64,000 nucleotides of DNA from Verrucomicrobiota bacterium. Lineage in GTDB: Bacteria; Verrucomicrobiota; Verrucomicrobiia; Verrucomicrobiales; Verrucomicrobiaceae. The notes beneath the pieces are model-generated. The model was not told the origin of the DNA and made no database searches. It saw nothing but the letters and a program-made list of their open reading frames with translations. The number at the start of each line of letters is the position of its first letter. Positions within the stretch are counted from its first letter, which is position 1. Shown here piece by piece: positions 33,079 through 40,843 of the stretch. The DNA lies in contig JAFLEI010000028.1 of NCBI GenBank assembly GCA_017301975.1, positions 34,734 to 98,733 of the forward strand, in the 5' to 3' direction. A program made the translations under genes and the position numbers.

Positions 33079-33200
33079 TTGGCGCGGTGTCCCAGACTGC
33101 ATTCGTCAGGGTGCACGAATTTGTATGGCAGAAGTTGGGCCGACCCAGACTGCCCAATTTATGGCATGCAACTCCTTGATACTGGTTGGCCCGCAGCAGC

Positions 33201-33587
33201 TCAGTTGGTCCCGCGGGAGCGGCGCCAGCCTTCCTGGAAAGCGTTGCCGTAGTCCTCGGTGCCAGTGCCAATGACTTTACCATCTGCTCCGAAGCGCACG
33301 ACGTGCTCTTCGACCTTGGCCCAGGTGCCATAGACTGGCACATGGCGTTTCCAGCCCTGCTGGGCCCAGCGCCAAGTTTCGCCACTGGCGGTGGATTTCT
33401 TTTCATCGGGTTCTCCCCAGGCCTCAACCACCTGGGCTTTGGTCATTCCGGGCTTGATCGTTCCGTCACTGGAAGAAGACCCCGCCGGCGCAGAAGCGCT
33501 GCCATCATTGCCAGCGGGTGCTGCGCACTGGCAGAGGCTGAGCGTGAGGGCGGCGAGTGAAAGGAGTGGGATGAATTTAAAGGTCAT
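33201..33587 (-). CDS. Small exported lipoprotein, BamE/SmpA-like fold
   Basis: A 128-residue protein. The chosen ATG (37 codons inside the longest frame) gives the signal MTFKFIPLLSLAALTLSLCQ with C19 or C21 as possible lipidation site, although neither fits the lipobox perfectly. The mature part starts with a Ser/Ala/Gly linker and then GTIKPGMTKAQVVEAWGEPD, the signature turn of the SmpA/OmlA/BamE superfamily, followed by beta strands (TWRWAQQ, EEHVVRFGADGKVIG). True BamE works in outer membrane protein assembly; this stand-alone copy could equally be one of the many relatives of unknown job. Confidence 0.75.
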   Translation of the reverse strand: MTFKFIPLLSLAALTLSLCQCAAPAGNDGSASAPAGSSSSDGTIKPGMTKAQVVEAWGEPDEKKSTASGETWRWAQQGWKRHVPVYGTWAKVEEHVVRFGADGKVIGTGTEDYGNAFQEGWRRSRGTN

Positions 33588-33809
33588 AAGCCGCAGGTTG
33601 TATCCAGAGCGGTTTCGTCCGTCAAGCTTGTATGCTGGTGTTGGTCGGAGGGCTCGGGCAAAGGGGCAAGGTGCAGCCCCCTGTTTGTTATTGAACATGT
33701 TCTAAAGAACAGTATTGAATGTAAAATGACTGCTCTCGCGGTTCAAGTTTAGGCAATGAGCACTGAAAAATCGGCGGCGCAGACGGCAGGCACGTAAAGC
33801 CACCTCATC

Positions 33810-35099
33810 ATGGACATCACCCGCAAACTCGAAATCCTGGCCGATGCGGCGAAGTATGATGCTTCGTGCGCGAGCAGTGGTGCGGCGCGGAAGGATTCGC
33901 GGGGCAGCGCGGGCGTGGGCTCCACGGGCGGGATGGGGATCTGCCATTCCTACACGCCGGACGGGCGCTGCGTCTCGCTGATGAAGGTGCTCATGACGAA
34001 TGCCTGTCTGTACGACTGCCACTACTGCATCAACCGGCGTTCCAGCAACGTGACCCGCGCACGGTTCACGCCGGACGAGGTGGTGAAGCTGACGCTGGAT
34101 TTCTACAAGCGGAATTACATCGAGGGATTGTTCCTGAGCAGCGGGATCATCCGCAGCGCGGACCACACGATGGAGCTGGTGATCGAGGTCGCACGGAAGC
34201 TGCGGGAGGTGCACCAATTTCGTGGTTACATTCATTTGAAGACCATTCCCGAGGCCTCGCAGGAGCTCATCGCCCTGGCCGGGCGTTATGCGGACCGCAT
34301 CAGCATCAATGTGGAACTGCCCAGCCAGCAGAGCCTGAACACGCTGGCCCCGGAGAAAAATCTGGCCCGCACGGAGGAGGCCATGGGGCACATCCGGGGA
34401 AAGATCGAGGAGCGGCATGCGGAGAAACGCAAGCCGGATGCCCCCAAGCCGCCGCCCTTTGCCACGGGCCAGAGCACGCAAATGCTGGTGGGTGCCGATG
34501 CCTCGACGGACGCGGTGATTCTGGGGTGTGCGGACAAGCTCTACACCTCTCACCGCCTGCGCCGGGTGTACTACTCGGCCTTCAGCCCGATCCCGGAGCC
34601 GTCATCGATTTTGCCGCTGAAGGCACCGCCGCTGATCCGCGAGCACCGGCTGTATCAGGCGGACTGGCTGCTGCGGTTCTATGAATTCAAAGTGGAGGAG
34701 ATTGCATCGACCGCCGCACCCAATCTGGATCTGGCGCTGGACCCCAAGCTCTCCTGGGCGCTGCGAAATCGCGCCACTTTTCCCGTGGATGTGAACAAAG
34801 CGCCCCGGGAGCTGCTGCTGCGCATTCCGGGTCTGGGCGTGCGCAATGTGGAGCGCATCCTGGCTGCGCGGCGCTATACTCGTCTGCGGCTGGCGGATCT
34901 GGTGCGATTGCGGCTGCAGATGAAGAAGCTGCTGCCTTTCATCACCACGGCGGATCACCATCCGGCCAGACTGGGGCTGGACAGCGACTCGCTGCGGGCG
35001 CGGTTTCTGCCGCCGCCGGAGCAGCTGGAAATCAATTTTGATGCACCGCCCATACCTGCCACGAGCGACTTCTTCTCGGTGAGATCCGGGGAGCTATAA
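33810..35099 (+). CDS. Putative DNA modification/repair radical SAM protein (TIGR03916-like)
   Basis: A 429-residue radical SAM protein. The cluster motif is C66-x3-C70-x2-C73 (TNACLYDCHYCINRR), preceded by the distinctive GSTGGMGICHSYTPDGRCVS stretch with two extra cysteines (C45, C54). The C-terminal part contains a helix-hairpin-helix motif (LLLRIPGLGVRNVERILAAR), which implies DNA binding. This matches the family annotated as putative DNA modification/repair radical SAM protein, always found with the gene that follows. Nine bases separate them. Substrate unknown. Confidence 0.9.
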   Translation: MDITRKLEILADAAKYDASCASSGAARKDSRGSAGVGSTGGMGICHSYTPDGRCVSLMKVLMTNACLYDCHYCINRRSSNVTRARFTPDEVVKLTLDFYKRNYIEGLFLSSGIIRSADHTMELVIEVARKLREVHQFRGYIHLKTIPEASQELIALAGRYADRISINVELPSQQSLNTLAPEKNLARTEEAMGHIRGKIEERHAEKRKPDAPKPPPFATGQSTQMLVGADASTDAVILGCADKLYTSHRLRRVYYSAFSPIPEPSSILPLKAPPLIREHRLYQADWLLRFYEFKVEEIASTAAPNLDLALDPKLSWALRNRATFPVDVNKAPRELLLRIPGLGVRNVERILAARRYTRLRLADLVRLRLQMKKLLPFITTADHHPARLGLDSDSLRARFLPPPEQLEINFDAPPIPATSDFFSVRSGEL

Positions 35100-35108
35100 A
35101 ACCCGAGC

Positions 35109-36002
35109 ATGCGCACCATTCTCATTGAACCAGAGTATGAAGCCTGGAGAGCTGCGGCCCGCCAGTTGCTGGCGCAGGGCGTGGCCCCTGAGGAAGTGCT
35201 GTGGACGGATGATCGCCAGGAGGCCTCGTTGTTTGTCGGTGAATCGCCTCCTGATTCCGCAGCGGTGCAGGGGGCCAGTGCCATCAAGGTGCCGGCGGCT
35301 TTCATGGACCTAGCACGAAGCGTGGCGGCGCATACAGATGCGCGGCGCTGGGGCCTGCTCTACCGGGTGCTGTGGAGGCTGACGCGGGGGGCGGAGCGGC
35401 ACCTGCTTGCCATGGCCACGGACCGCGATGTGCGCCAGCTGCAAGACTGGGGCAAGGCGGTGGGACGGGACATCCACAAGATGCATGCATTTGTGCGCTT
35501 TCGGCTGGTGGGCACGGATGTTGCCACGGGACGCGAGCAGTTCGTGGCGTGGTTTGAGCCGGAGCACCGCATCGTGCGGCTGGCGGCGCCGTTTTTTGAG
35601 AAGCGCTTTGCCGGCATGGACTGGTCCATCCTGACGCCGTATGAGTGCGCGCACTGGGATGGCACACGGCTGCATTTCACCGCAGGAGTGTCACGCAGCA
35701 GCGCGCCTGATGAAGACGCGCTGGATGACCTGTGGCGCACCTACTACCGGAACATCTTCAATCCTGCCCGGGTTAAAATCAGCGCCATGCAGTCGGAGAT
35801 GCCGAAGAAGTACTGGAAGAATCTGCCCGAGGCCTCGCTGATCGCCGGTCTGATCGCCGAGAGTACGGGGCGTGTGCAGGGCATGCTGGAAACCGAGGAA
35901 CGAGCCGCCAAGCCCGCGCCCAACAATGCGTATTTGAAGTCGCTTCACGCCATGAATCAGAGCGAAGCCGCTGCTCAAAACCACGAATCAGACCTGGCAT
36001 GA
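35109..36002 (+). CDS. Partner of the repair radical SAM protein (TIGR03915-like)
   Basis: A 297-residue protein of the TIGR03915/probable DNA metabolism family. Recognisable blocks are EPEYEAWRAAARQLLAQGVA near the start, RWGLLYRVLWRLTRGAERHL, HKMHAFVRFRLV, and the tail PARVKISAMQSEMPKKYWKN then LPEASLI. Relatives are sometimes fused to uracil-DNA glycosylase domains, which supports a role with damaged or modified bases. The stop overlaps the start of the DUF2256 gene (ATGA). The three genes form one operon. Confidence 0.9.
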   Translation: MRTILIEPEYEAWRAAARQLLAQGVAPEEVLWTDDRQEASLFVGESPPDSAAVQGASAIKVPAAFMDLARSVAAHTDARRWGLLYRVLWRLTRGAERHLLAMATDRDVRQLQDWGKAVGRDIHKMHAFVRFRLVGTDVATGREQFVAWFEPEHRIVRLAAPFFEKRFAGMDWSILTPYECAHWDGTRLHFTAGVSRSSAPDEDALDDLWRTYYRNIFNPARVKISAMQSEMPKKYWKNLPEASLIAGLIAESTGRVQGMLETEERAAKPAPNNAYLKSLHAMNQSEAAAQNHESDLA

Positions 36003-36157
36003 AAGGCGTGAAAAAGCAGGATCTTCCCACCAAGCCCTGTCTCGTCTGCGGGCGGCCTTTCACCTGGCGCAAGAAGTGGGAGAAGGTGTGGGATGAAGTG
36101 AAGTATTGCAGTGAGCGCTGCCGCCGAAGCAAGGCGAGCGTTCCCGATGCCAGGTAG
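35999..36157 (+). CDS. DUF2256 small zinc-ribbon protein
   Basis: A 52-residue protein. Four cysteines in two pairs, C14-x2-C17 and C37-x3-C41 (KPCLVCGRPFTWRKKW and VKYCSERCRR), form a zinc ribbon, with conserved tryptophans and a basic tail. DUF2256 genes are frequently linked to cryptochrome/photolyase or DNA-modification genes. Here the start overlaps the previous stop by four bases, so it is the third member of the repair cassette. Its size suggests an accessory nucleic-acid-binding factor. Confidence 0.88.
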   Translation: MKGVKKQDLPTKPCLVCGRPFTWRKKWEKVWDEVKYCSERCRRSKASVPDAR

Positions 36158-36161
36158 TGGG

Positions 36162-36557
36162 CTAAGACAACAGGCCGCGCAGTTTTTGGGTCACTTCATC
36201 ACGGCTCAGGATGCCAGCGGCGGTCTCGCGGGTGAGGTTTTCCCAAGTATCTGCATCGAGTTCTTCGCTTTTCAGGAGGCCGTTTTCACTCAGGAAGACC
36301 AGGCAGGTGGCCAAGGCAGCAGGTTTGCTGGCATTGAGGAAGGCGTCGTTGCGGCAGAGGTAGAATAAATAGGCTGCGGCGATTTCGACGGGGTCATGGA
36401 TCAGGGGAGTTCCTGACGTCGTGGCCTGGGGAGTGGCCAAGGCGGATTCCAGCAGCTCGCGGGAACGCAGACCGGGGCTGCCTCCATGCGCGGTGAGGAC
36501 TTCGGCGTGGATGGCGAACGCCGCCTCAAGAGTCGGATGCAGAATGGCGGTGCTCAT
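36162..36557 (-). CDS. Doc/Fic-family toxin with degenerate active site
   Basis: A 131-residue Doc-like protein. Overall helical layout is retained: HPTLEAAFAIHAEVLTAHGG, EIAAAYLFYLCRNDAFLNAS, ALATCLVFLSENG. The catalytic Fic motif, normally HxFx(D/N)xNKR, reads D-A-F-L-N-A-S-K-P. Thus the catalytic histidine, the asparagine of NK and the final arginine are all replaced. It may be a catalytically dead binder of its partner, a different activity, or a decaying toxin. Its start overlaps the antitoxin stop by four bases, so the pair is still coupled. It ends four bases from the convergent DUF2256 gene. Confidence 0.8.
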   Translation of the reverse strand: MSTAILHPTLEAAFAIHAEVLTAHGGSPGLRSRELLESALATPQATTSGTPLIHDPVEIAAAYLFYLCRNDAFLNASKPAALATCLVFLSENGLLKSEELDADTWENLTRETAAGILSRDEVTQKLRGLLS

Positions 36558-36784
36558 GAGAGGCGGCGGAAGAGCTCACTGTTTTTCTGGATCAGGCGCT
36601 TGACGGTTTCGGCGGCTTTCGCGGCCTCGATGACTGCGGGTGCCATTGGTGTGATGGTGATCGTGCCGCCGGCATGGACCTCGACATTGACCTCATCTCC
36701 CACCTTGAGGCGGGCGAGTTGGAGGAGGGCGGAATCAAAGATGAGGCCTTGGGAGTTGCCGATCTTGCTGATGGTCTTGATCAT
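36554..36784 (-). CDS. AbrB/MazE-type antitoxin
   Basis: A 76-residue antitoxin: IKTISKIGNSQGLIFDSALL is a canonical MazE-like swapped-hairpin start, followed by VGDEVNVEVHAGGTITITPM and a helical toxin-binding tail (AAKAAETVKRLIQKNSELFR). A 17-base palindrome sits three bases upstream of the ATG and overlaps the promoter, which is consistent with autorepression. The mRNA leader must be very short because the likely -35 box (36813-36818) is only about 30 bases away. Confidence 0.88.
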   Translation of the reverse strand: MIKTISKIGNSQGLIFDSALLQLARLKVGDEVNVEVHAGGTITITPMAPAVIEAAKAAETVKRLIQKNSELFRRLS

Positions 36785-36786
36785 GG

Positions 36787-36818
36787 GTAAAACTATGTTT
36801 TACTCGTCGAATTGTCAA
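36787..36818 (-). promoter_or_regulatory. Promoter and palindromic operator of the AbrB/Doc pair
   Basis: On the minus strand a consensus TTGACA -35 box (complement of 36813-36818) is followed by a perfect palindrome, GTAAAAC-ATA-GTTTTAC (36787-36803), that overlaps the expected -10 region and reaches to three bases before the antitoxin ATG. A dimeric AbrB-type antitoxin bound here would block transcription directly. A second copy of the palindrome lies 236 bases upstream. Confidence 0.65.
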
Positions 36819-36865
36819 TGATCAGAGGCCGATAGCGAAGGCTGTTTGTGTTCCCCTCACCCCAG

Positions 36866-36920
36866 CCCTCTCCCCCGAAGAAAAATATTCGTAGTGCTAG
36901 CGTCAGGGGCGGGGAGAGGG
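36866..36920. repeat. REP-like palindromic element
   Basis: Arms CCCTCTCCCCCG (36866) and CGGGGAGAGGG (36910-36920) can pair across a 32-base loop that contains an AT-rich stretch. The same arms occur twice at 54005-54176, so this is a dispersed intergenic repeat. It occupies the middle of the 298-base gap upstream of the AbrB antitoxin. Confidence 0.6.
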
Positions 36921-37022
36921 AGAACTGTTTTTGCTGCCCTGAGTTTATCGGGCACGAAATTATTTCAAATGCTCTGCGCATTCTGTGATGTTGAGCCACT
37001 CAAAATCAGAGTATTGCGAATG

Positions 37023-37039
37023 GTAAAACTATGTTTTAC
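37023..37039. promoter_or_regulatory. Second copy of the antitoxin operator palindrome
   Basis: An exact copy of the 17-base palindrome at 36787-36803, within a 20-base direct repeat (36786-36805 and 37022-37041). Both copies are followed within 15-40 bases by CAATGATC, so a slightly larger unit may have been duplicated. It may act as a distal operator for looping, or be a relic of an earlier antitoxin gene start. Confidence 0.5.
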
Positions 37040-37082
37040 TCTTTGAACCGCCGAATACTATTGTTCACGCAATGATCCGCTC

Positions 37083-38600
37083 TCACCTCGCCTGAGCCGC
37101 GATCTCCGTATCGCTGAGGGAACGGTCCCAGAGGGCGAATTCGTCCATGGCACCGCTGAGGTGGCGGATGGCGACGCCGCCGGTGCGGCGGTCGTTCCAG
37201 TTGCCGAGTTCGGCGATGCCGATCTTCAGGGCTTCGGTGTCCTTGAGTGTGGAGCGTGTCAGCAGTTCGCCGTTGGCGTAATGACGGACCTCCTTGGCGG
37301 TGGGATCAAAGACGACGGCCAGGTGGGTCCAGCGGCCAAAGCGTTCCGGGGTGAAGAAGACGGGCGTGTCATGGTCCGCATGGTGCGCACCCGCGCTGCC
37401 GGCGATGCCGAGGCGTACTTTGCCGTCACGAGTGATCTGCCAGTGGACTTTGCGTTCGCCCCAGCCCTCGGACATGAAGAGGGAGTTGAAGGTGCGGTCG
37501 AGACCGTTGACGCGCACCCAGACAGCCATGGTCAGCGCTTTGGTTTCGCCGGGAATGTTCAGGCGCACGCGATCGCTCACATTGCGGAATTCGAGGGCGC
37601 GTTTGCCCGGCCAGCGGCCGGTGGTCCAGGAAGCGCCGACGATGCTGCCGTCTTCAATCTGGCCACCGTTCACGGCGTGATTGCGCAGGGAACGCGAACC
37701 TTCGTCGTCCTGAAAATCAAAGCGCAGCCGGAGTCCGGCATCGGCGTTTAGCTTGGAGCTTGAGGCCAGCCACTTTTCAAACTGGAAGCGCTGGGACATC
37801 GCGCTGCGGGCGTCGATTTCGTTGAGTGAGGCAAAGCTGGATGCATTCGCGGTGAGCACGGCGGTGTTGCCTGCGATCGCCATGGCCTGGCCTTCTTTGA
37901 GGGATTTCATCGTCGCGGTAGGCTGATGAAGCTCCACCTCGCCTTTGAAGACATGCACCTCCTCATTCGCGGCGCTCACATCGAGGCCGAACTCGGTGCC
38001 GAGATCGACGATGGTGCCTTTGGGCGTGTTGATGCGGAAGCCTTTCGCCTGCGGCGGCACCTGGGCGCTGAGTTTGCCGCGTGTGCAGGTGGCTTCGCCC
38101 GAGGACAAGAGTTGCAATTCGGCGGGGCCTTCGATCAGGACGCGCGCGCCTTGATAAAACTCGATCTGGGCGATGCCGGATTTCAGTTTGAGCCAGCCCG
38201 GCGAGAGCGGCGTGCCGGGGGTGATGGTGGCAGAGTCCCATTCCAGATTCACGCCGCGCGTCAGCACGGCCACGGAGGCTGTTGTCTCCTCGGCCTCCGG
38301 GCGCAGATCCAGTGCGGCATTCATCAACCAAGTGCCCAGCAGGGTGATGCAGGCGGCCATGGCGGCCACACTGGTGACGGTGGCGAAGGTGAAGCGGCGC
38401 TTGGGCAGCAGCGTGGGGCGGATGATGTTGTCCGCGACTAGCGGCTTGGTGGCGCGCAGCATGGCATCCATGTCGAAGTGCTGGAGCAGACGTTCGCCGA
38501 GCTCCGGCTGTGTTCGCAGCAACTCGTGCAACTCCTCCGCTTCGGCTGTGGTTAGCGTGCCTTCGAGGTAGTGCTGGATCAAAGTGTCGGTGTCAGGCAT
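37083..38600 (-). CDS. FecR-like / LamG membrane protein (putative anti-sigma)
   Basis: A 505-residue protein. Residues 1-50 are a short acidic helical region that in such proteins contacts the sigma factor (DTLIQHYLEGTLTTAEAEEL). One transmembrane helix is at about 71-94. A FecR-like periplasmic domain covers about 105-260 (QAKGFRINTPKGTIVDLGTE), and a LamG/concanavalin-like domain about 290-505 (LTMAVWVRVNGLDRTFNSLF). The start overlaps the end of the ECF sigma gene by eight bases. The LamG domain could sense a surface glycan and pass the signal inward; that is inference from architecture. Confidence 0.85.
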   Translation of the reverse strand: MPDTDTLIQHYLEGTLTTAEAEELHELLRTQPELGERLLQHFDMDAMLRATKPLVADNIIRPTLLPKRRFTFATVTSVAAMAACITLLGTWLMNAALDLRPEAEETTASVAVLTRGVNLEWDSATITPGTPLSPGWLKLKSGIAQIEFYQGARVLIEGPAELQLLSSGEATCTRGKLSAQVPPQAKGFRINTPKGTIVDLGTEFGLDVSAANEEVHVFKGEVELHQPTATMKSLKEGQAMAIAGNTAVLTANASSFASLNEIDARSAMSQRFQFEKWLASSSKLNADAGLRLRFDFQDDEGSRSLRNHAVNGGQIEDGSIVGASWTTGRWPGKRALEFRNVSDRVRLNIPGETKALTMAVWVRVNGLDRTFNSLFMSEGWGERKVHWQITRDGKVRLGIAGSAGAHHADHDTPVFFTPERFGRWTHLAVVFDPTAKEVRHYANGELLTRSTLKDTEALKIGIAELGNWNDRRTGGVAIRHLSGAMDEFALWDRSLSDTEIAAQAR

Positions 38601-39126
38601 GTGCGGGACCTCCTTGGTTGGTCGAGCGCTCGATGCACTCGCGCAGTTTTTCGCGCACGCGGGAGAGGGCGCGGCAGACGGTGTCCGCCTTCATGTTGAT
38701 CTGATCGGCGATCTGCGGTGTGCCGATGTCGTTGTAGTAGTAGAGCTCCACCAACTCGCGACTTTTCTCCGGCAGCTTTTGCAGGCAGGAGCGCAGCACG
38801 CTGATCTCTTCTTCGTAGCGCGGAGGGGCTTCACGTTCCTCGGCCAGCAGGCGGATGTGGTCTGCCAGCTTTTGCACGACCTCGGGCTGCTGCCGCGTGC
38901 GCTCGCGCCACTGCCGCATGGCGATGTGGCGGGTCATGGTCGCCAGCAGCGGGCGTGCATCCGTGCTCAGGTCCCACTGGGATTCCTTCGCCATGAACTC
39001 CAAAAACACCTGCTGGGCGATGTCCTCCATCAGCCCCGGCCAGGGTGCATACTTCAGCGCCACACCCCTCACAAAATCGTGATGGGCGAGGAAAACCTGC
39101 GCGGCCTGGGTCTCATGCGTGTTCAT
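38593..39126 (-). CDS. ECF-type sigma factor
   Basis: A 177-residue sigma-70 family factor. Region 2 covers about 10-75 (HDFVRGVALKYAPWPGLMED, IAQQVFLEFMAK) and region 4 about 110-165 (SVLRSCLQKLPEKSRELVEL, TPQIADQINMKADTVCRALS). It belongs to the group found next to FecR-LamG proteins in Planctomycetes and Verrucomicrobiota. The following gene overlaps by eight bases. Its upstream region holds a promoter-like sequence shared with the ThuA fusion gene, which suggests autoregulation and a defined regulon. Confidence 0.9.
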   Translation of the reverse strand: MNTHETQAAQVFLAHHDFVRGVALKYAPWPGLMEDIAQQVFLEFMAKESQWDLSTDARPLLATMTRHIAMRQWRERTRQQPEVVQKLADHIRLLAEEREAPPRYEEEISVLRSCLQKLPEKSRELVELYYYNDIGTPQIADQINMKADTVCRALSRVREKLRECIERSTNQGGPAHA

Positions 39127-39135
39127 GCGTCTGGC

Positions 39136-39165
39136 ATTATCTCACGCGGGAAGGGGAAACCGGAC
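39136..39165 (-). promoter_or_regulatory. Promoter-like element of the ECF sigma gene
   Basis: On the minus strand GTCCGGTTTC followed, at the same spacing as at 32967-32996, by GATAAT. The -10-like box ends only ten bases before the annotated ATG, so the message would be almost leaderless if this start is right. The -35-like part resembles no vegetative TTGACA, in line with recognition by an ECF sigma factor. Confidence 0.55.
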
Positions 39166-39360
39166 AGGGAAAAGTGTGAGGTTAAAGATGTTCTGATTCG
39201 TCATTCACTCTCGTGACTTCGATTCCGGCCCTCCAGTGCATAAAACTTCCAGGATTAGATCCAATGAACACCTAAACATCAAGTCTGTAAGTTGACAGTT
39301 AAGAGTCTGAAAACTAAACGTCACATACCTTCTTTCCGCAAAACCAAATTGGTTAAAATT

Positions 39361-40119
39361 ATGGCAAACGAGCAAATTACACCCCACAAAATAACCAAGC
39401 CTATTCAACTGTTAGGGGCATGGTTAGCTGGTCTAGCAATAATAAACGGATCGTTTTTAGCTGGGGCGGCTACAATCACCAGCGTTGATTGGATACCTGC
39501 ACTGTTATCTATTGCCGCAGTGTTGAATGTGCCCCTATTCCTCGTCAGTCTATTTCTTTTGCAGACCAAGTTTAGACCGGAAATGCAGGAAGATACATTT
39601 TACGCAAAATATCTGGAAACCAAGTACACAAATCCACCAAAGGATACCGTTCAAGCAGTCGATTTGGAAAAACAGTTCCGAATTCTCGCAGACCAGATTG
39701 CGCTGAAAATTGGAACTGAGACGCCAAACAAAAATGAACGTGTCTTCGAACTTATCAAAGATACGGAAATCACCTCTCTCGAAGAACGATTCGCAGGTAG
39801 CCGAACTCTTTCAGAATTACATCTTCACAAAGGAGGTTGGGCCGAGCTTCTGGAAGCCTGGCGTGATGACGTCTTTCTCGCTGAAGAATTAGCCAAATTA
39901 TCATCGGCTGGCTTGGTTGAACTCCCAGATGATAATTTGAATAACGCCCGTCTTACTAGCATCGGAACCGAAGTTGCACGTAGGTTGGAGGCAAAGAAGA
40001 AACTTTGGAACCAGAATCATGAGAGATTTATGCGCGATATTCGGGCGATTGAATTTGAAAGAAGAATCAAGAAATCGAGCCCATCTACGAATAGCACCGC
40101 CAGTCTTCTGGTGGACTGA
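39361..40119 (+). CDS. AT-rich two-TM protein of unknown function
   Basis: A 252-residue protein with two transmembrane helices at the start (about 15-39 and 45-68) and a charged cytoplasmic part. The latter contains a predicted helix-turn-helix-like stretch (SELHLHKGGWAELLEAWRDD, LSSAGLVELPDDNL, LTSIGTEVARRLEAKK) reminiscent of a winged helix. Its base composition is about 43% G+C by a count of one 60-base stretch, far below its neighbours, and codon use is correspondingly AT-biased, so it was probably acquired horizontally. I do not recognise the family. The ATG at 39361 is preferred to an upstream TTG. It ends three bases before the convergent DhaL-like gene. Confidence 0.75.
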   Translation: MANEQITPHKITKPIQLLGAWLAGLAIINGSFLAGAATITSVDWIPALLSIAAVLNVPLFLVSLFLLQTKFRPEMQEDTFYAKYLETKYTNPPKDTVQAVDLEKQFRILADQIALKIGTETPNKNERVFELIKDTEITSLEERFAGSRTLSELHLHKGGWAELLEAWRDDVFLAEELAKLSSAGLVELPDDNLNNARLTSIGTEVARRLEAKKKLWNQNHERFMRDIRAIEFERRIKKSSPSTNSTASLLVD

Positions 40120-40122
40120 GCC

Positions 40123-40749
40123 CTACACCGTCACGTAATCCCGCATTGTGCTGAGCATGATGACGACGGAGCAGGCGCCGGCGTCGGGGAAGCCGAGGCA
40201 GGCTTCGCCGAGGGTTTTGGCGCGGCCGAACTGGGCGATCATGGCTTTGCTGGCTTCTTTGCCGGACTCGGCGGCAGCGGCGACGGCGGTCAGGGCTGCG
40301 GTGAGTGAGAGGGCGACGGATTCGCGGGCTTTGGTGGCGGCGGGGGCGAGGGCGTCGATCATGGTTTTGTCGCCGGGCTTGGCACCACCGCGTTTCATGA
40401 CGCCTTCGAGGGCGGCTTCGAGGAGGAGTGCGAGGGCTTCGGCATCGAAGAACTCACGGCCTGCGAGGGCTTTGCCGCCGGCGCGATAAACGGTGCCGAA
40501 GAGGGCACCTGAGGCGCCGCCCATGCTGGTCATCATGGCTGTGCCGGTGGTGACGAAAACCTGCTCCACGCTGGCGGGTTCCATGGGCTCAAGCTGGGCT
40601 TTGACGGCTTCCATGCCGCGCTTCATGCCGAGGCCGTGGTCGCCATCGCCGAGATCGCGGTCGGCTTGGGAGAGCATGGGTTCAGCGACGATGATGGCAT
40701 CGGCGACTTGCAGCATCATGAGCCGCACCTGATTGGGTTTGAGTTCCAT
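40123..40749 (-). CDS. DhaL-like (DAK2 domain) kinase subunit
   Basis: A 208-residue DAK2-domain protein. The Mg-ATP/ADP-binding signature is D32-L-G-D35-G-D37-H38-G, followed by GGASGALFGTVYRA and GAKPGDKTMIDAL. These are the nucleotide-site motifs of the L subunit of dihydroxyacetone kinases. No DhaK substrate subunit or PTS partner is in view, so it may phosphorylate another triose or ketose with a partner elsewhere. It is 94 bases downstream of the LsrF-like aldolase and likely in the same operon. Confidence 0.85.
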   Translation of the reverse strand: MELKPNQVRLMMLQVADAIIVAEPMLSQADRDLGDGDHGLGMKRGMEAVKAQLEPMEPASVEQVFVTTGTAMMTSMGGASGALFGTVYRAGGKALAGREFFDAEALALLLEAALEGVMKRGGAKPGDKTMIDALAPAATKARESVALSLTAALTAVAAAAESGKEASKAMIAQFGRAKTLGEACLGFPDAGACSVVIMLSTMRDYVTV

Positions 40750-40843
40750 GGAAGGAGGAGAAAAGGGAAGGACTGGAGAGGTGAGTGAAAGAAGGGGGAT
40801 CAAGATGATCCCCCTCCTGTGAATGCGTTCGATCTGCTGAGGC

